Assembly: GCA_945881915.1 (NCBI GenBank)
Contig: CAMCVW010000031.1
Coordinates: 1-42,446, forward strand
DNA length: 42,446 bases
Source: Thermoflexus hugenholtzii JAD2
GTDB taxonomy: Bacteria; Chloroflexota; Chloroflexia; Chloroflexales; Roseiflexaceae
Direction of reading: 5' to 3'
Both the position numbers and the translations under genes were made by a program. Positions 34,352 to 42,314 of this stretch are shown piece after piece (the first letter of the stretch is position 1; each line of letters opens with the position of its first letter). The notes below the pieces were generated by a model that saw only the letters and a program-made list of their open reading frames with translations, searched no databases and had not been told where the DNA came from.

Positions 34352-35097
34352 TGCAAAACGCTCAATCAGTCGAACAACAAATCCGCCAATCCCGTCGACG
34401 TGCACTCATGAATGGCGAAATCCTTTCGTCTCATTGGCATATTCGTCTGCGCCATCACATATCAAGTCACATGGGAATCACGGTGCTCATCGTCACGGGT
34501 GTCTATGTCCTCGCGCAGGTCGCTGTGATGCGGGTCAATGCAGTCAGCGAACTGACCGGTGCTCCACTGAGCGCACAGTCCATTGCGCGGGTCAATAGCG
34601 CTGGTGCAGACATGCTCCTGCCTGGAGCACCTCCGATTAGTGCATCACCCATCACCCGGATTGCTGCTGATTCGATTGAACTCGATGCCCCGGTGCTGAT
34701 GGTCAGTTGGACAAAAAACCCAGTCACCGCCCTCCAAGAGTGGACGGTCGCGCGTTACGCCGTCGGTCACCACTACGCTTCTGGTTTGCCCGGTGATGGC
34801 ACAAACATTGTCTTCAGCTCGCACGTTGCTGGGTATGGCAAGTTGTTTGCGAACCTCGACAAACTCATCCCTGGCAAAACAATTACGTTGTATGAAGGCG
34901 ACATCGCACACACATATACGGTCAGCAAACAAAAACTCATCCCAGCCGAAGCCAAGAGTGCGGACGAGCAAATTGCCAACCTCCAACTCCTCGACCCTAC
35001 CGACCATGAGCAATTAACACTAGTTACCTGCTGGCCAGCAACCGGGCCTGATCGATTCAGCCAACGCCTCATCGTCGTCGCTGTACCAACCAAATAA
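34351..35097 (+). CDS. Sortase (class D/E-like)
   Basis: 248 residues. A cytoplasmic N-terminal stretch with basic residues, one transmembrane helix at about 42-58, then the catalytic beta-barrel. His158 in FSSHVAGYG, Cys227 in TLVTCWP and Arg239 in SQRLIVV are the transpeptidase triad. It cleaves LPXTG between Thr and Gly and joins the protein to the cell wall. GGGAGGA lies upstream within the substrate gene's end, and the start overlaps its stop, so the two are made together. The TLVTC context favours class D or E. No pilin-like genes are near. Confidence 0.92.
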   Translation: MQNAQSVEQQIRQSRRRALMNGEILSSHWHIRLRHHISSHMGITVLIVTGVYVLAQVAVMRVNAVSELTGAPLSAQSIARVNSAGADMLLPGAPPISASPITRIAADSIELDAPVLMVSWTKNPVTALQEWTVARYAVGHHYASGLPGDGTNIVFSSHVAGYGKLFANLDKLIPGKTITLYEGDIAHTYTVSKQKLIPAEAKSADEQIANLQLLDPTDHEQLTLVTCWPATGPDRFSQRLIVVAVPTK

Positions 35098-35109
35098 CCC
35101 CGCGGAATG

Positions 35110-35146
35110 AACAACCCCCGTCACGCTCTGCGTGACGGGGGTTGTT
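35110..35146. terminator. Bidirectional terminator between sortase and U32 genes
   Basis: A 17-bp perfect stem (35110-35126 with 35130-35146) has a TCT loop and is followed by GTAC rather than a T-run. It sits 12 bp past the sortase stop and before the convergent U32 stop. Confidence 0.82.
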
Positions 35147-35156
35147 GTACCTGACA

Positions 35157-37655
35157 TCAGCGCAACGGGATGACCATGTAGTTATCTGGGACAAAGAAGC
35201 TTCCCTCGGTCACGCCACTCGGGGCTGCATGACGCAGTTCGCGCCCGATGTCACTCCAGCTCTGAGTACCTGCGATCCCATCCTGATAGAGTGCAATCAC
35301 TGCACTGACGTCGGCTGCACTTTCGTGCACAAACTCTAACCGGATGTGCTTCACTCCCGCACTCAACCAGCCTGCGAGGTGCTTTGTGCCTTCTTGGGCT
35401 TCAGCACCGAATACCGTATTTCGACACCCTACATCTGCAATGACGGGGTGGATGCGCCCATGCTTGTCTCGCAGACCAACCTGGTGCGATTCACAGGGCC
35501 GACCGCAATCTTTGTAACTCGTCCCGCTTGAAAGAAATCGGCAAAAAACACAGTGTTCGGTGTGAAAAACTGGTAAATGATGATAGGCGATGACTTCGAT
35601 GGATGAACCGCCTAGTTGCGTCACCATATCGGTGATTTGTGCGGCATTACAGTCATGCGTGGGTGCGAGGCGAGTAATCCCGGCATCACGCAACAGTTGT
35701 GCCGATAAGCCATTCGCTGCGTTGAGCGAAAAGTCACCCACCATCGTCACTCCGGCGTCACGCAACTCGTCGATATAGCCTGCACCGCGCACCAATACCG
35801 GGCAATCGAGCTTTGTCAAAAATTGCGTGATTCGTGCTTCACCGGGTTTGAGTACGCGTGGTGACGCAACTTGAACGGTGATACCGGCTTCTTTCACTGA
35901 CGCCACAGCGTCTTTGAGCCCGTACAATTCCAAATAATCGAGCGTTATCGATGCCGGTCGAGCAGCGATTGCAGCCGGCAGTTGCCATGCCTGGCGAACC
36001 ATGACATGCAGTTGTACGGGCGCGTTCGTGTCGGGTTCACGCACAATCTGCTCTTGGGCAGCGGCAAGCACCGCAACCGGTTCATGCACCGTCCCTACAT
36101 CCACCGCAGCAAGCACAGCGTCGAGCAACGCCACTGCCTCGCGACGGATGGTATTGAGGTACGACGGCGCCAGCGAGAGCTCAATGCCGCTGCGATTTTC
36201 GACCCGTGCAAGTTGATAATACGTCCCACCGAGCCGACCCAACTGCTTGAGCAAGAATTCTTCGCTGACGGGACGCTGCGGTTCTTCCGTGACCGGTGGG
36301 TCGAGGAGGATCACGACCTGTGCTTCGGGTCGGTAGAACAATTGCCACGTCATTTGCAATCGAAGGTCAAAAGTCATATCGAAGAAAATTTCGATAGGTT
36401 GGCGTGTCACCGGCAGATGAGGCTCGATGTATGGCTTTGCAGCCTTGGCGACATCGACGTCGTTTGTGCGCCAGACCAAATCACCGGGACGCACTCGCGT
36501 ATGATTGATGGCGCGCCGTCCAAAACTCAGGGATACGTTTCCATTCGCCATATTCGTGACCGAGAATATCCGGCTGCCTTCTTCGCGCTCCTCGGGACTG
36601 CGCCAATCTGCTGCATCAAAAACAATTCCGTCACCAGCTTTGAGCGGGACGGTACGTGGCTCAATGATTATGTGTTGCTCACCGACTTGGGCAACGGTGC
36701 CGACACAGATTCCGCGGTGCCGCGGCGCACGTCCGTTGACTACCTGCTGATGATTGGTACCACCGATAAAAAAATCGCCCAACCCGCGTGAATAGACTTG
36801 TTCTAACAAGAGTTTTTCGTCACGACTAATCTTTTGGGAGCGTTTGGCGAGGGCAGCGTCTACAGCGGCTCGATAGGCACGTGTGGTCAATGCAACGTAT
36901 TCTGCATCTTTGTAGCGGCCTTCGATTTTGAGGGACGCAATTCCAATATCGACCATTTCTTCGACGTGATCAATGGCCATCAAATCACCAGGCGACAGCA
37001 AATAGCGTGCATCAGCTAGTGGCTTGTGTTTGCCATCGACCATCAAATCGTATGGTAAGCGACACGCTTGTGCACATTGACCACGATTCGCACTGCGGCC
37101 ACCCCATGCTTCGGACGAAAAACATTGCCCTGAATACGAAACACACAATGCACCGTGGACAAATATTTCGAGTTCGACATCCGTTTGCTCTTTGATGGAA
37201 CGAATCTCAGCCAGCGACAATTCGCGTGCCAGCACAACTCGGTTTGCTCCGAGGCGACGGGCGAATTCAACACCGGCCACATTGGTCACACTCATCTGTG
37301 TGCTGCCATGCACCTCGAGGTTTGGTGCAATCTGGCGCGCCAATGCGGCTACGCCGATGTCCTGTACGATGATGGCATCGACTCCGGCTTCCGCAATAGC
37401 GGCAATAGCCCGACTTGCTTCTGCGAGCTCGTGACCATAGACGAGCGTGTTGAATGTCACAAAACCACGCACATTGCGACGATGCAGGGTCTGCATTACC
37501 TCGTGGAGTTCATCGAGGGCGAAGCCGACTTTGGCGCGGGCCGAAAAATGGGTCAATCCAAAATATACGGCATCTGCGCCTGCTTCAACGGCGGCATTGA
37601 GCTGGGGCCAATAGCCAGCAGGGCTCATGACTTCGGGACGGTACGTTTTATTCAT
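35157..37655 (-). CDS. U32 family protein with DUF3656 (collagenase-like / rRNA-tRNA hydroxylation family)
   Basis: 832 residues. The U32 signature is EIFVHGALCVSYSGQCFSS, with Cys171 and Cys178, then Cys194 and Cys198 in RGQCAQACR; these four cysteines can bind an Fe-S cluster. PEVMSPAGYWPQLNAAVEAG is the normal N-terminus. A DUF3656-type C-terminal half follows, with a further cysteine cluster (HCVFCRFL...YKDCGRPC) near 690-740. Characterised relatives (RlhA, TrhP) hydroxylate rRNA cytidine or tRNA uridine; the old label is 'collagenase'. It stands alone. On the minus strand TATAAT lies only 6 bp before the ATG. Confidence 0.88.
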   Translation of the reverse strand: MNKTYRPEVMSPAGYWPQLNAAVEAGADAVYFGLTHFSARAKVGFALDELHEVMQTLHRRNVRGFVTFNTLVYGHELAEASRAIAAIAEAGVDAIIVQDIGVAALARQIAPNLEVHGSTQMSVTNVAGVEFARRLGANRVVLARELSLAEIRSIKEQTDVELEIFVHGALCVSYSGQCFSSEAWGGRSANRGQCAQACRLPYDLMVDGKHKPLADARYLLSPGDLMAIDHVEEMVDIGIASLKIEGRYKDAEYVALTTRAYRAAVDAALAKRSQKISRDEKLLLEQVYSRGLGDFFIGGTNHQQVVNGRAPRHRGICVGTVAQVGEQHIIIEPRTVPLKAGDGIVFDAADWRSPEEREEGSRIFSVTNMANGNVSLSFGRRAINHTRVRPGDLVWRTNDVDVAKAAKPYIEPHLPVTRQPIEIFFDMTFDLRLQMTWQLFYRPEAQVVILLDPPVTEEPQRPVSEEFLLKQLGRLGGTYYQLARVENRSGIELSLAPSYLNTIRREAVALLDAVLAAVDVGTVHEPVAVLAAAQEQIVREPDTNAPVQLHVMVRQAWQLPAAIAARPASITLDYLELYGLKDAVASVKEAGITVQVASPRVLKPGEARITQFLTKLDCPVLVRGAGYIDELRDAGVTMVGDFSLNAANGLSAQLLRDAGITRLAPTHDCNAAQITDMVTQLGGSSIEVIAYHHLPVFHTEHCVFCRFLSSGTSYKDCGRPCESHQVGLRDKHGRIHPVIADVGCRNTVFGAEAQEGTKHLAGWLSAGVKHIRLEFVHESAADVSAVIALYQDGIAGTQSWSDIGRELRHAAPSGVTEGSFFVPDNYMVIPLR

Positions 37656-37661
37656 ACTGCT

Positions 37662-37667
37662 ATTATA
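37662..37667 (-). promoter_or_regulatory. TATAAT just upstream of the U32 start (leaderless candidate)
   Basis: Minus-strand TATAAT at 37667-37662 is followed by AGCAGT and the ATG at 37655. Transcription starting 6-8 bp after the -10 would begin at or within a base or two of the ATG, so there would be no 5' leader and no Shine-Dalgarno site. No good -35 is visible. Confidence 0.5.
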
Positions 37668-37730
37668 CGCGCGCTAGCGTTCGCCGACACCGATGGAATG
37701 GATTGCACTTCACAAACCCACAATCCGGTA

Positions 37731-37739
37731 TGGTAATAT
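37731..37739 (+). promoter_or_regulatory. Extended -10 candidate for xylA
   Basis: TGGTAATAT fits TGnTATAAT with two mismatches in the hexamer (TAATAT). It lies 50 bp before the xylA ATG. A TTGCAC lies at 37703-37708, but 25 bp away is too far. Low certainty. Confidence 0.3.
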
Positions 37740-37789
37740 AGATGCGTTCCGTTCAAAGAAGCACGATATCGATCCAAGGAGGATCATTT

Positions 37790-38953
37790 ATGGACTACAC
37801 TCCTCGTCCGCAAGACAAATTCACGTTTGGTCTCTGGACCGTCGGTAATGTCGGCCGCGATCCCTTCGGCGAGCCGGTCCGTCAACCAAAATCGCCGGTT
37901 GAGCTCGTGCATCTTTTGGCAGAATGTGGTGCTTGGGGGGTCAACTTCCATGACAACGACCTCGTTCCCATCGATGCGAGCGCTGCAGAACGCACCCAGA
38001 TAGTCCGCGACTTCAAAAATGCCCTGACCACGACCGGTTTGGTCGTGCCTATGGCGACCACGAACTTGTTCACCGACCCCGCGTTCCGTGATGGAGCATT
38101 TACATCCAATGATGCTGCCGTTCGTGCATACGCCATCCAAAAGACCATGCGTGCCATCGATCTGGGCGTCGAATGTGGAGCCGAGATATACGTGTTCTGG
38201 GGCGGTCGTGAAGGAACCGAATCCGACGCCACCAAAAATCCTGCTGAGTCAATCAAACGCTTCCGTGAGGCAATTAACTTCCTCGCTGACTACTCCAAAT
38301 CCCAAAACTACAAACTCCGCTTTGCACTCGAACCAAAGCCCAATGAACCACGCGGCGATATCTTCTTGGCCACCGTCGGTCACGCGCTCGCATTCATTTC
38401 GACCCTCGACGATCCCGATATGGTGGGAGTGAACCCTGAGGTCGCCCACGAAACAATGGCAGGGCTCAACTTCTTGCATGGAGTTGCACAAGCATGGGAA
38501 ATGGGGAAGCTGTTCCACATCGACCTCAATGATCAAGTCGTCGGTCGCTATGACCAAGACTTCCGCTTCGGTTCGTCCAACATCAAGGGTGCCTTCCATC
38601 TGGTCAAATTCCTCGAAGATGTCGGTTACAACGGCAGCAAACACTTCGATGCCCACGCATTCCGTACCGACAATTACGACGGCGTCAAAGCCTTCGCCAA
38701 AGGCTGCATGCGCACCTACCTCATACTGAAGGAAAAAGCCGCCCGCTGGAATAGCGACAAAGAAATCCAGGCACTCGTGCAGCAGGTCAATAGCATTGCC
38801 CCCGGGCTCCCTGCTTGGCAAGGCGGATTCAGCAAAGACAAAGCCGCCTTGTTGACCAACCACTCCTTCGACCGGGCTGCCATTGCAAGCAAAGGTCAGC
38901 CTTACGAACAGCTCGACCAACTCACCATGGAAGTCATCATGGGAGTCCGCTGA
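37790..38953 (+). CDS. xylA: Xylose isomerase
   Basis: 387 residues, matching the short class I (actinobacterial-type) enzymes. It converts D-xylose to D-xylulose, and also glucose to fructose, with Mg/Mn/Co. His54 and Asp57 in NFHDND, the [13 protein letters not shown] block with metal Glu and substrate Lys, [11 protein letters not shown], and HIDLNDQ with metal Asp are all present. AAGGAGG lies 9 bp before the ATG. The longer frame from 37742 has no similarity and no ribosome site. xylB follows after a 73-bp gap containing a terminator-like hairpin. Confidence 0.97.
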   Translation: MDYTPRPQDKFTFGLWTVGNVGRDPFGEPVRQPKSPVELVHLLAECGAWGVNFHDNDLVPIDASAAERTQIVRDFKNALTTTGLVVPMATTNLFTDPAFRDGAFTSNDAAVRAYAIQKTMRAIDLGVECGAEIYVFWGGREGTESDATKNPAESIKRFREAINFLADYSKSQNYKLRFALEPKPNEPRGDIFLATVGHALAFISTLDDPDMVGVNPEVAHETMAGLNFLHGVAQAWEMGKLFHIDLNDQVVGRYDQDFRFGSSNIKGAFHLVKFLEDVGYNGSKHFDAHAFRTDNYDGVKAFAKGCMRTYLILKEKAARWNSDKEIQALVQQVNSIAPGLPAWQGGFSKDKAALLTNHSFDRAAIASKGQPYEQLDQLTMEVIMGVR

Positions 38954-38980
38954 CCCTCGCACACGACGATTCGCAACTGG

Positions 38981-39006
38981 GGGGTGAGGCATACCTCACC
39001 CCTTTT
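38981..39006 (+). terminator. Intercistronic terminator/attenuator hairpin between xylA and xylB
   Basis: GGGGTGAGG/CCTCACCCC (9 bp) has a CATA loop and TTTT at 39003-39006. It lies 28 bp past the xylA stop and 20 bp before the xylB ATG. No new promoter is seen between hairpin and xylB, so read-through would set the xylB level. Confidence 0.7.
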
Positions 39007-39026
39007 GTCTATCAAAGGCCATCAGT

Positions 39027-40526
39027 ATGCCGCTTTTTCTCGGACTCGACATCGGCACATCCGGTGCCAAAGCCATCATTTGTGATGGCGATGGCGTCAT
39101 TATTGCCAGCGCACTCGCAGAATACCCGATTGCATCACCGCACCCATTGTGGAGCGAACAACATCCCGCAGACTGGTGGCATGGCGCACAGACTGCCATC
39201 AGCACCGTTGTTGCTCAGGTCGATGCAGCGCAGATCCGCGGCATTGGTCTGACCGGTCAGATGCATGGCGCAGTGTTTTTGGACGACGCAAACACCGTCA
39301 TTCGACCTGCCCTCCTTTGGAACGACCAACGTACCGCTGCAGAATGCGCCGAGATTACCCAAACAGTCGGCGCTGATCGACTCCTGGCCATCGCGGGTAA
39401 TCCCGCATTGACGGGATTCCAGGCCCCCAAAATCCTCTGGGTACGCAACCACGAACCACAAAACTACGCGCGCATTGCGCACATCGTCCTCCCCAAAGAC
39501 TACATTCGCTTCCTGCTCAGTGACATCTATGCCGCCGATGTCGCCGATGGTGCTGGCACTCTGCTCATGGATATCACTGCCCGTGACTATTCTGCCGAAA
39601 TCCTCAACGCGCTCGCCATTCCTCGCCACTGGTTACCAAAGCTCGCCGAAGGGCCAGCAATAACGGGCGAACTCACTCCGGCGGCGGCAGCCCTGCTTGG
39701 CTTGCGCGCCGGTATTCCCATCGTCGCTGGCGGGGGTGACAATGCCGCTGCTGCAATCGGCACAGGCATCGTCAAAACAGGGGTTGTCAACAGCAGCATC
39801 GGCACGAGCGGGGTCGTTTTTGCACACAGCGACCGCATCGCCCTCGACCCAAAAGGTCGACTGCACACCTTCTGCCACTCCGTACCCGGCGCGTGGCACA
39901 TGATGGCGGTCACCCTGTCGGCTGGCGGCTCATTCGCATGGTTCCGCAACATGCTGCGCCAAATGGGGAATCATGCACTCAGCTATGACGACCTCGTCGC
40001 AGTCGCAGCCCCAACGCCAGTAGGCGCTGAAGGTTTGCTATTTTTACCGTATCTCAGCGGTGAACGTACCCCGCACCTCGATCCCCTCGCGCGTGGCGGA
40101 TTCATTGGGTTAACCAGTCGTCACACGGTCGGGCATATGGCCCGCGCAGTCCTCGAAGGGGTGACCTACTCCCTCCGTGACGGCATCAACATTATGCATA
40201 CCCTCGGGGTGCCCACTACCGACATCCGGGCGACGGGCGGCGGTGGCAAATCTGCCTTTTGGTGTCAGCTCCAAGCCGATATCTACGCAGCCCCCGTCTC
40301 GACCCTGGCCGCCGAAGAAGGCCCAGCGTACGGGGCAGCGCTCCTGGCAGGTGTGGGCACAGGCTACTTCCGTGACGTCGACGACGCCGTGCAGCGGTGT
40401 GTGCGCGTCGCCGCAACCTTCCACCCCAATCCCCACGCTGTCGCAAAACACAACGATACCTACGCAGTCTATCGTGAGCTCTATGGCCACCTCGCCTCTG
40501 ATATGCACGCATTAGCACGGCTGTAG
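39027..40526 (+). CDS. xylB: Xylulokinase
   Basis: 499 residues, full-length FGGY-family kinase. LGLDIGTSGAKAII is the first phosphate loop; GLTGQMHGAVFLD and LLWNDQRTAAE are the substrate blocks. GGGDNAAAAIG holds the catalytic Asp, and LFLPYLSGERTPHLDP is specific to XylB. RATGGGGKSAFWCQLQADI is the second ATP block. It phosphorylates D-xylulose to xylulose 5-phosphate for the pentose phosphate pathway. AAAGG lies 8 bp before the ATG. No xylose transporter or XylR is in the window. Confidence 0.96.
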   Translation: MPLFLGLDIGTSGAKAIICDGDGVIIASALAEYPIASPHPLWSEQHPADWWHGAQTAISTVVAQVDAAQIRGIGLTGQMHGAVFLDDANTVIRPALLWNDQRTAAECAEITQTVGADRLLAIAGNPALTGFQAPKILWVRNHEPQNYARIAHIVLPKDYIRFLLSDIYAADVADGAGTLLMDITARDYSAEILNALAIPRHWLPKLAEGPAITGELTPAAAALLGLRAGIPIVAGGGDNAAAAIGTGIVKTGVVNSSIGTSGVVFAHSDRIALDPKGRLHTFCHSVPGAWHMMAVTLSAGGSFAWFRNMLRQMGNHALSYDDLVAVAAPTPVGAEGLLFLPYLSGERTPHLDPLARGGFIGLTSRHTVGHMARAVLEGVTYSLRDGINIMHTLGVPTTDIRATGGGGKSAFWCQLQADIYAAPVSTLAAEEGPAYGAALLAGVGTGYFRDVDDAVQRCVRVAATFHPNPHAVAKHNDTYAVYRELYGHLASDMHALARL

Positions 40527-40540
40527 TCCGTCCGAATTCT

Positions 40541-40566
40541 TGCGGAGTGACCATGGTCACTCCGCA
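40541..40566 (+). terminator. 26-bp perfect palindrome after xylB (likely terminator)
   Basis: TGCGGAGTGACCA (40541-40553) is followed at once by its perfect reverse complement (40554-40566), then TTGTTGTG. It lies 15 bp past the xylB stop. A transcript would fold with a 4-base CAUG loop. The T-run is poor. Confidence 0.65.
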
Positions 40567-40604
40567 TTGTTGTGTAGCTTCTTCACTCCGTCTGATGTCT
40601 GTTC

Positions 40605-40658
40605 TTGACAAAAATCCTTATTTCTTTATACTCATATTAAATTAGTCTAGTCTAAATT
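40605..40658 (+). promoter_or_regulatory. Promoter and palindromic operator candidate of the mntH-like gene
   Basis: TTGACA (40605-40610), 16 bp, TATACT (40627-40632): near consensus. Just downstream, AAATTAGTCTAGTCTAAATT (40639-40658) is an imperfect palindrome, 16 of 20 positions symmetric, covering the expected transcription start. The TTAGnCTAGnCTAA core resembles sites of DtxR/MntR-type metal repressors, which control manganese importers in other bacteria. The link is inference. Confidence 0.6.
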
Positions 40659-40669
40659 ACACATTAGGA

Positions 40670-42029
40670 GTGACAAAAAATCTACAGCACATTCCTGACG
40701 GCATCCAACCACCCGATAGCGGATGGCGTTTTGCACGTCTCAGTCCTTCCCTGCCAGAGGTATTTGCAACGGTACGGATCGATCCGAACTGGGGATTCTG
40801 GCGTAGGATGCTCGCCTTTACCGGTCCCGGATTGCTCATTGCAGTCAGCTATATGGACCCAGGGAACTGGGCTACCGACATCGCCGGCGGTGCGCAGTTT
40901 GGCTACCTCTTGTTGTCCGTCATTTTGCTCTCCAACATCATGGCAATGGTGCTCCAGCACCTGTCGGTCAAGTTGGGGGTGGCGACCGGCCGTGACCTCG
41001 CACAGGCATGCCGTGACCACTACTCACGACCGGTGTCATTGGCGTTGTGGATTCTGTGCGAAATCTCGATTGCCGCGTGTGACCTTGCCGAGATTATTGG
41101 TGCGGCAATTGCGCTCAATCTGCTCTTCGGCATTCCACTCGTCGTGGGTGTGTTCTTCACCGCTGTCGATGTCTTCATTGTGCTCTTTCTGCAACAACGC
41201 GGCTTTCGGATTATCGAATCAATCGTCGGCGGTCTGATTGGGATTATCTTCTTGTGTTTTCTGTACGAAATGATTATCTCGCAGCCTGCACTTGCATCTG
41301 TGCTCGGTGGTCTCATCCCGCCCCCCGAAATCGTGCAGAATCCGAACGCACTCTACATTGCCATTGGGATCCTCGGGGCCACGGTGATGCCAAACAATCT
41401 CTACCTCCATTCCAGCATCGTACAGACCCGCGCATACGAGCGCAACGAGTCTGGCAAATCGATGGCGATACGCTTTGCGACCATTGATTCAACGGTTTCA
41501 TTGGCGTTTGCATTCTTCATCAATGCAGCAATTTGATTCTGGCAGCGGCGACGTTCCACGGCACCGAATATGCAAATGTTGCAGATATTGCAGATGCCCA
41601 CCGCTTGCTTACGCCACTATTGGGTGCATCGTTTGCAAGTATTGCCTTTGCAATCGCCCTGCTCGCTTCGGGCCAGAGTTCGACGCTGACCGGTACGCTG
41701 GCAGGTCAAATCGTGATGGAAGGGTTCCTCAATTTACGCTATCGGCATGGTTGCGCCGTTTGATTACGCGTCTGATTGCGATTATTCCGGCGGTCATCGT
41801 CACATCACTCTACGGCGAGCGTGGAACGGGACAACTGCTGGTTTTCTCACAAGTAATCTTGTCTATGCAGCTCAGTTTTGCGGTCGTACCGCTAGTGATG
41901 TTTACCAACGACGCCCTCAAAATGGGCAAATTCGTCAATCCCCGTTGGCTCTCTATCCTCGCCTGGACCATTGCAGTCGTCATCATGACGCTCAATATCT
42001 ACCTCATTGTGACGTTTTTCTTCAGTTAA
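40670..42029 (+). pseudogene. mntH: NRAMP-family manganese/metal transporter, two frameshifts
   Basis: The first frame (40670-41536) gives NRAMP TM1 with [15 protein letters not shown] and TM6 with [12 protein letters not shown]. It ends at TGA after FFINAAI. The next frame continues [14 protein letters not shown] and runs to MEGFLNLR. The third frame continues [18 protein letters not shown] to TAA at 42027. One missing T in ATTTG (41531-41535) and one missing C near 41739-41741 would restore a single gene of about 453 codons. The usual MPH of TM6 is MPN here. The GTG at 40670 overlaps its own AGGAG, so the start is uncertain. It is either a sequencing artefact or a recent pseudogene. Confidence 0.82.
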
Positions 42030-42057
42030 GTAGCCATAGTTTTATAAAAAAACACCC

Positions 42058-42091
42058 CACCGGGCTGGTCACAAGGACTAGCCCGGTGTTT
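42058..42091. terminator. Terminator after the mntH-like gene
   Basis: CACCGGGCTGGTC/GACTAGCCCGGTG (13 bp, one G-T pair) has a 5-base loop and TTT on plus. An A-run at 42045-42052 makes it T-rich on minus too, so it can stop both strands. Confidence 0.85.
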
Positions 42092-42178
42092 GCATTATCT
42101 GCGCCACTGCGCGGGCAGTGTGGCGCGCTACCGCTGCCATGCAGGCAATTGCAGCTTAAAGATTCGTCGGTTCTGCGC

Positions 42179-42314
42179 CTATCCGTCTGTGTGTTCGTCA
42201 CGGAGCACTGCTGCGCGTACCAGCGCGAAAAAGGTCGCAGGATCATCGTCATGCCTGTTGTGTTCGACATTGGCAATCACAGTGATGCGCAACACCGGCA
42301 GCCCCGCGAGCAGC
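42179..42314 (-). CDS. Possible C-terminal end of an unidentified protein (partial)
   Basis: On the minus strand a frame ending in TAG (42181-42179) reads LLAGLPVLRITVIANVEHN, then RHDDDPATFFALVRAAVL and RDEHTDG. Residue composition and codon choice look like real protein. The frame has no ATG. Upstream it enters the heptamer array, which is open in every frame, and leaves the window. It could be the tail of a gene interrupted by, or containing, the array, or chance. A start at the GTG ten codons in is possible but has no ribosome site. The family is not recognised. Confidence 0.35.

Noticed and set aside
38249-38992. 247-residue minus-strand frame rich in Glu/Val
   Set aside because: Antisense to xylA; composition reflects the complementary codons.
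42022-42276. 84-residue minus-strand frame near the window end
   Set aside because: Runs through the terminator hairpin and has no protein-like pattern; the other minus frame (42179-42314) is more plausible.
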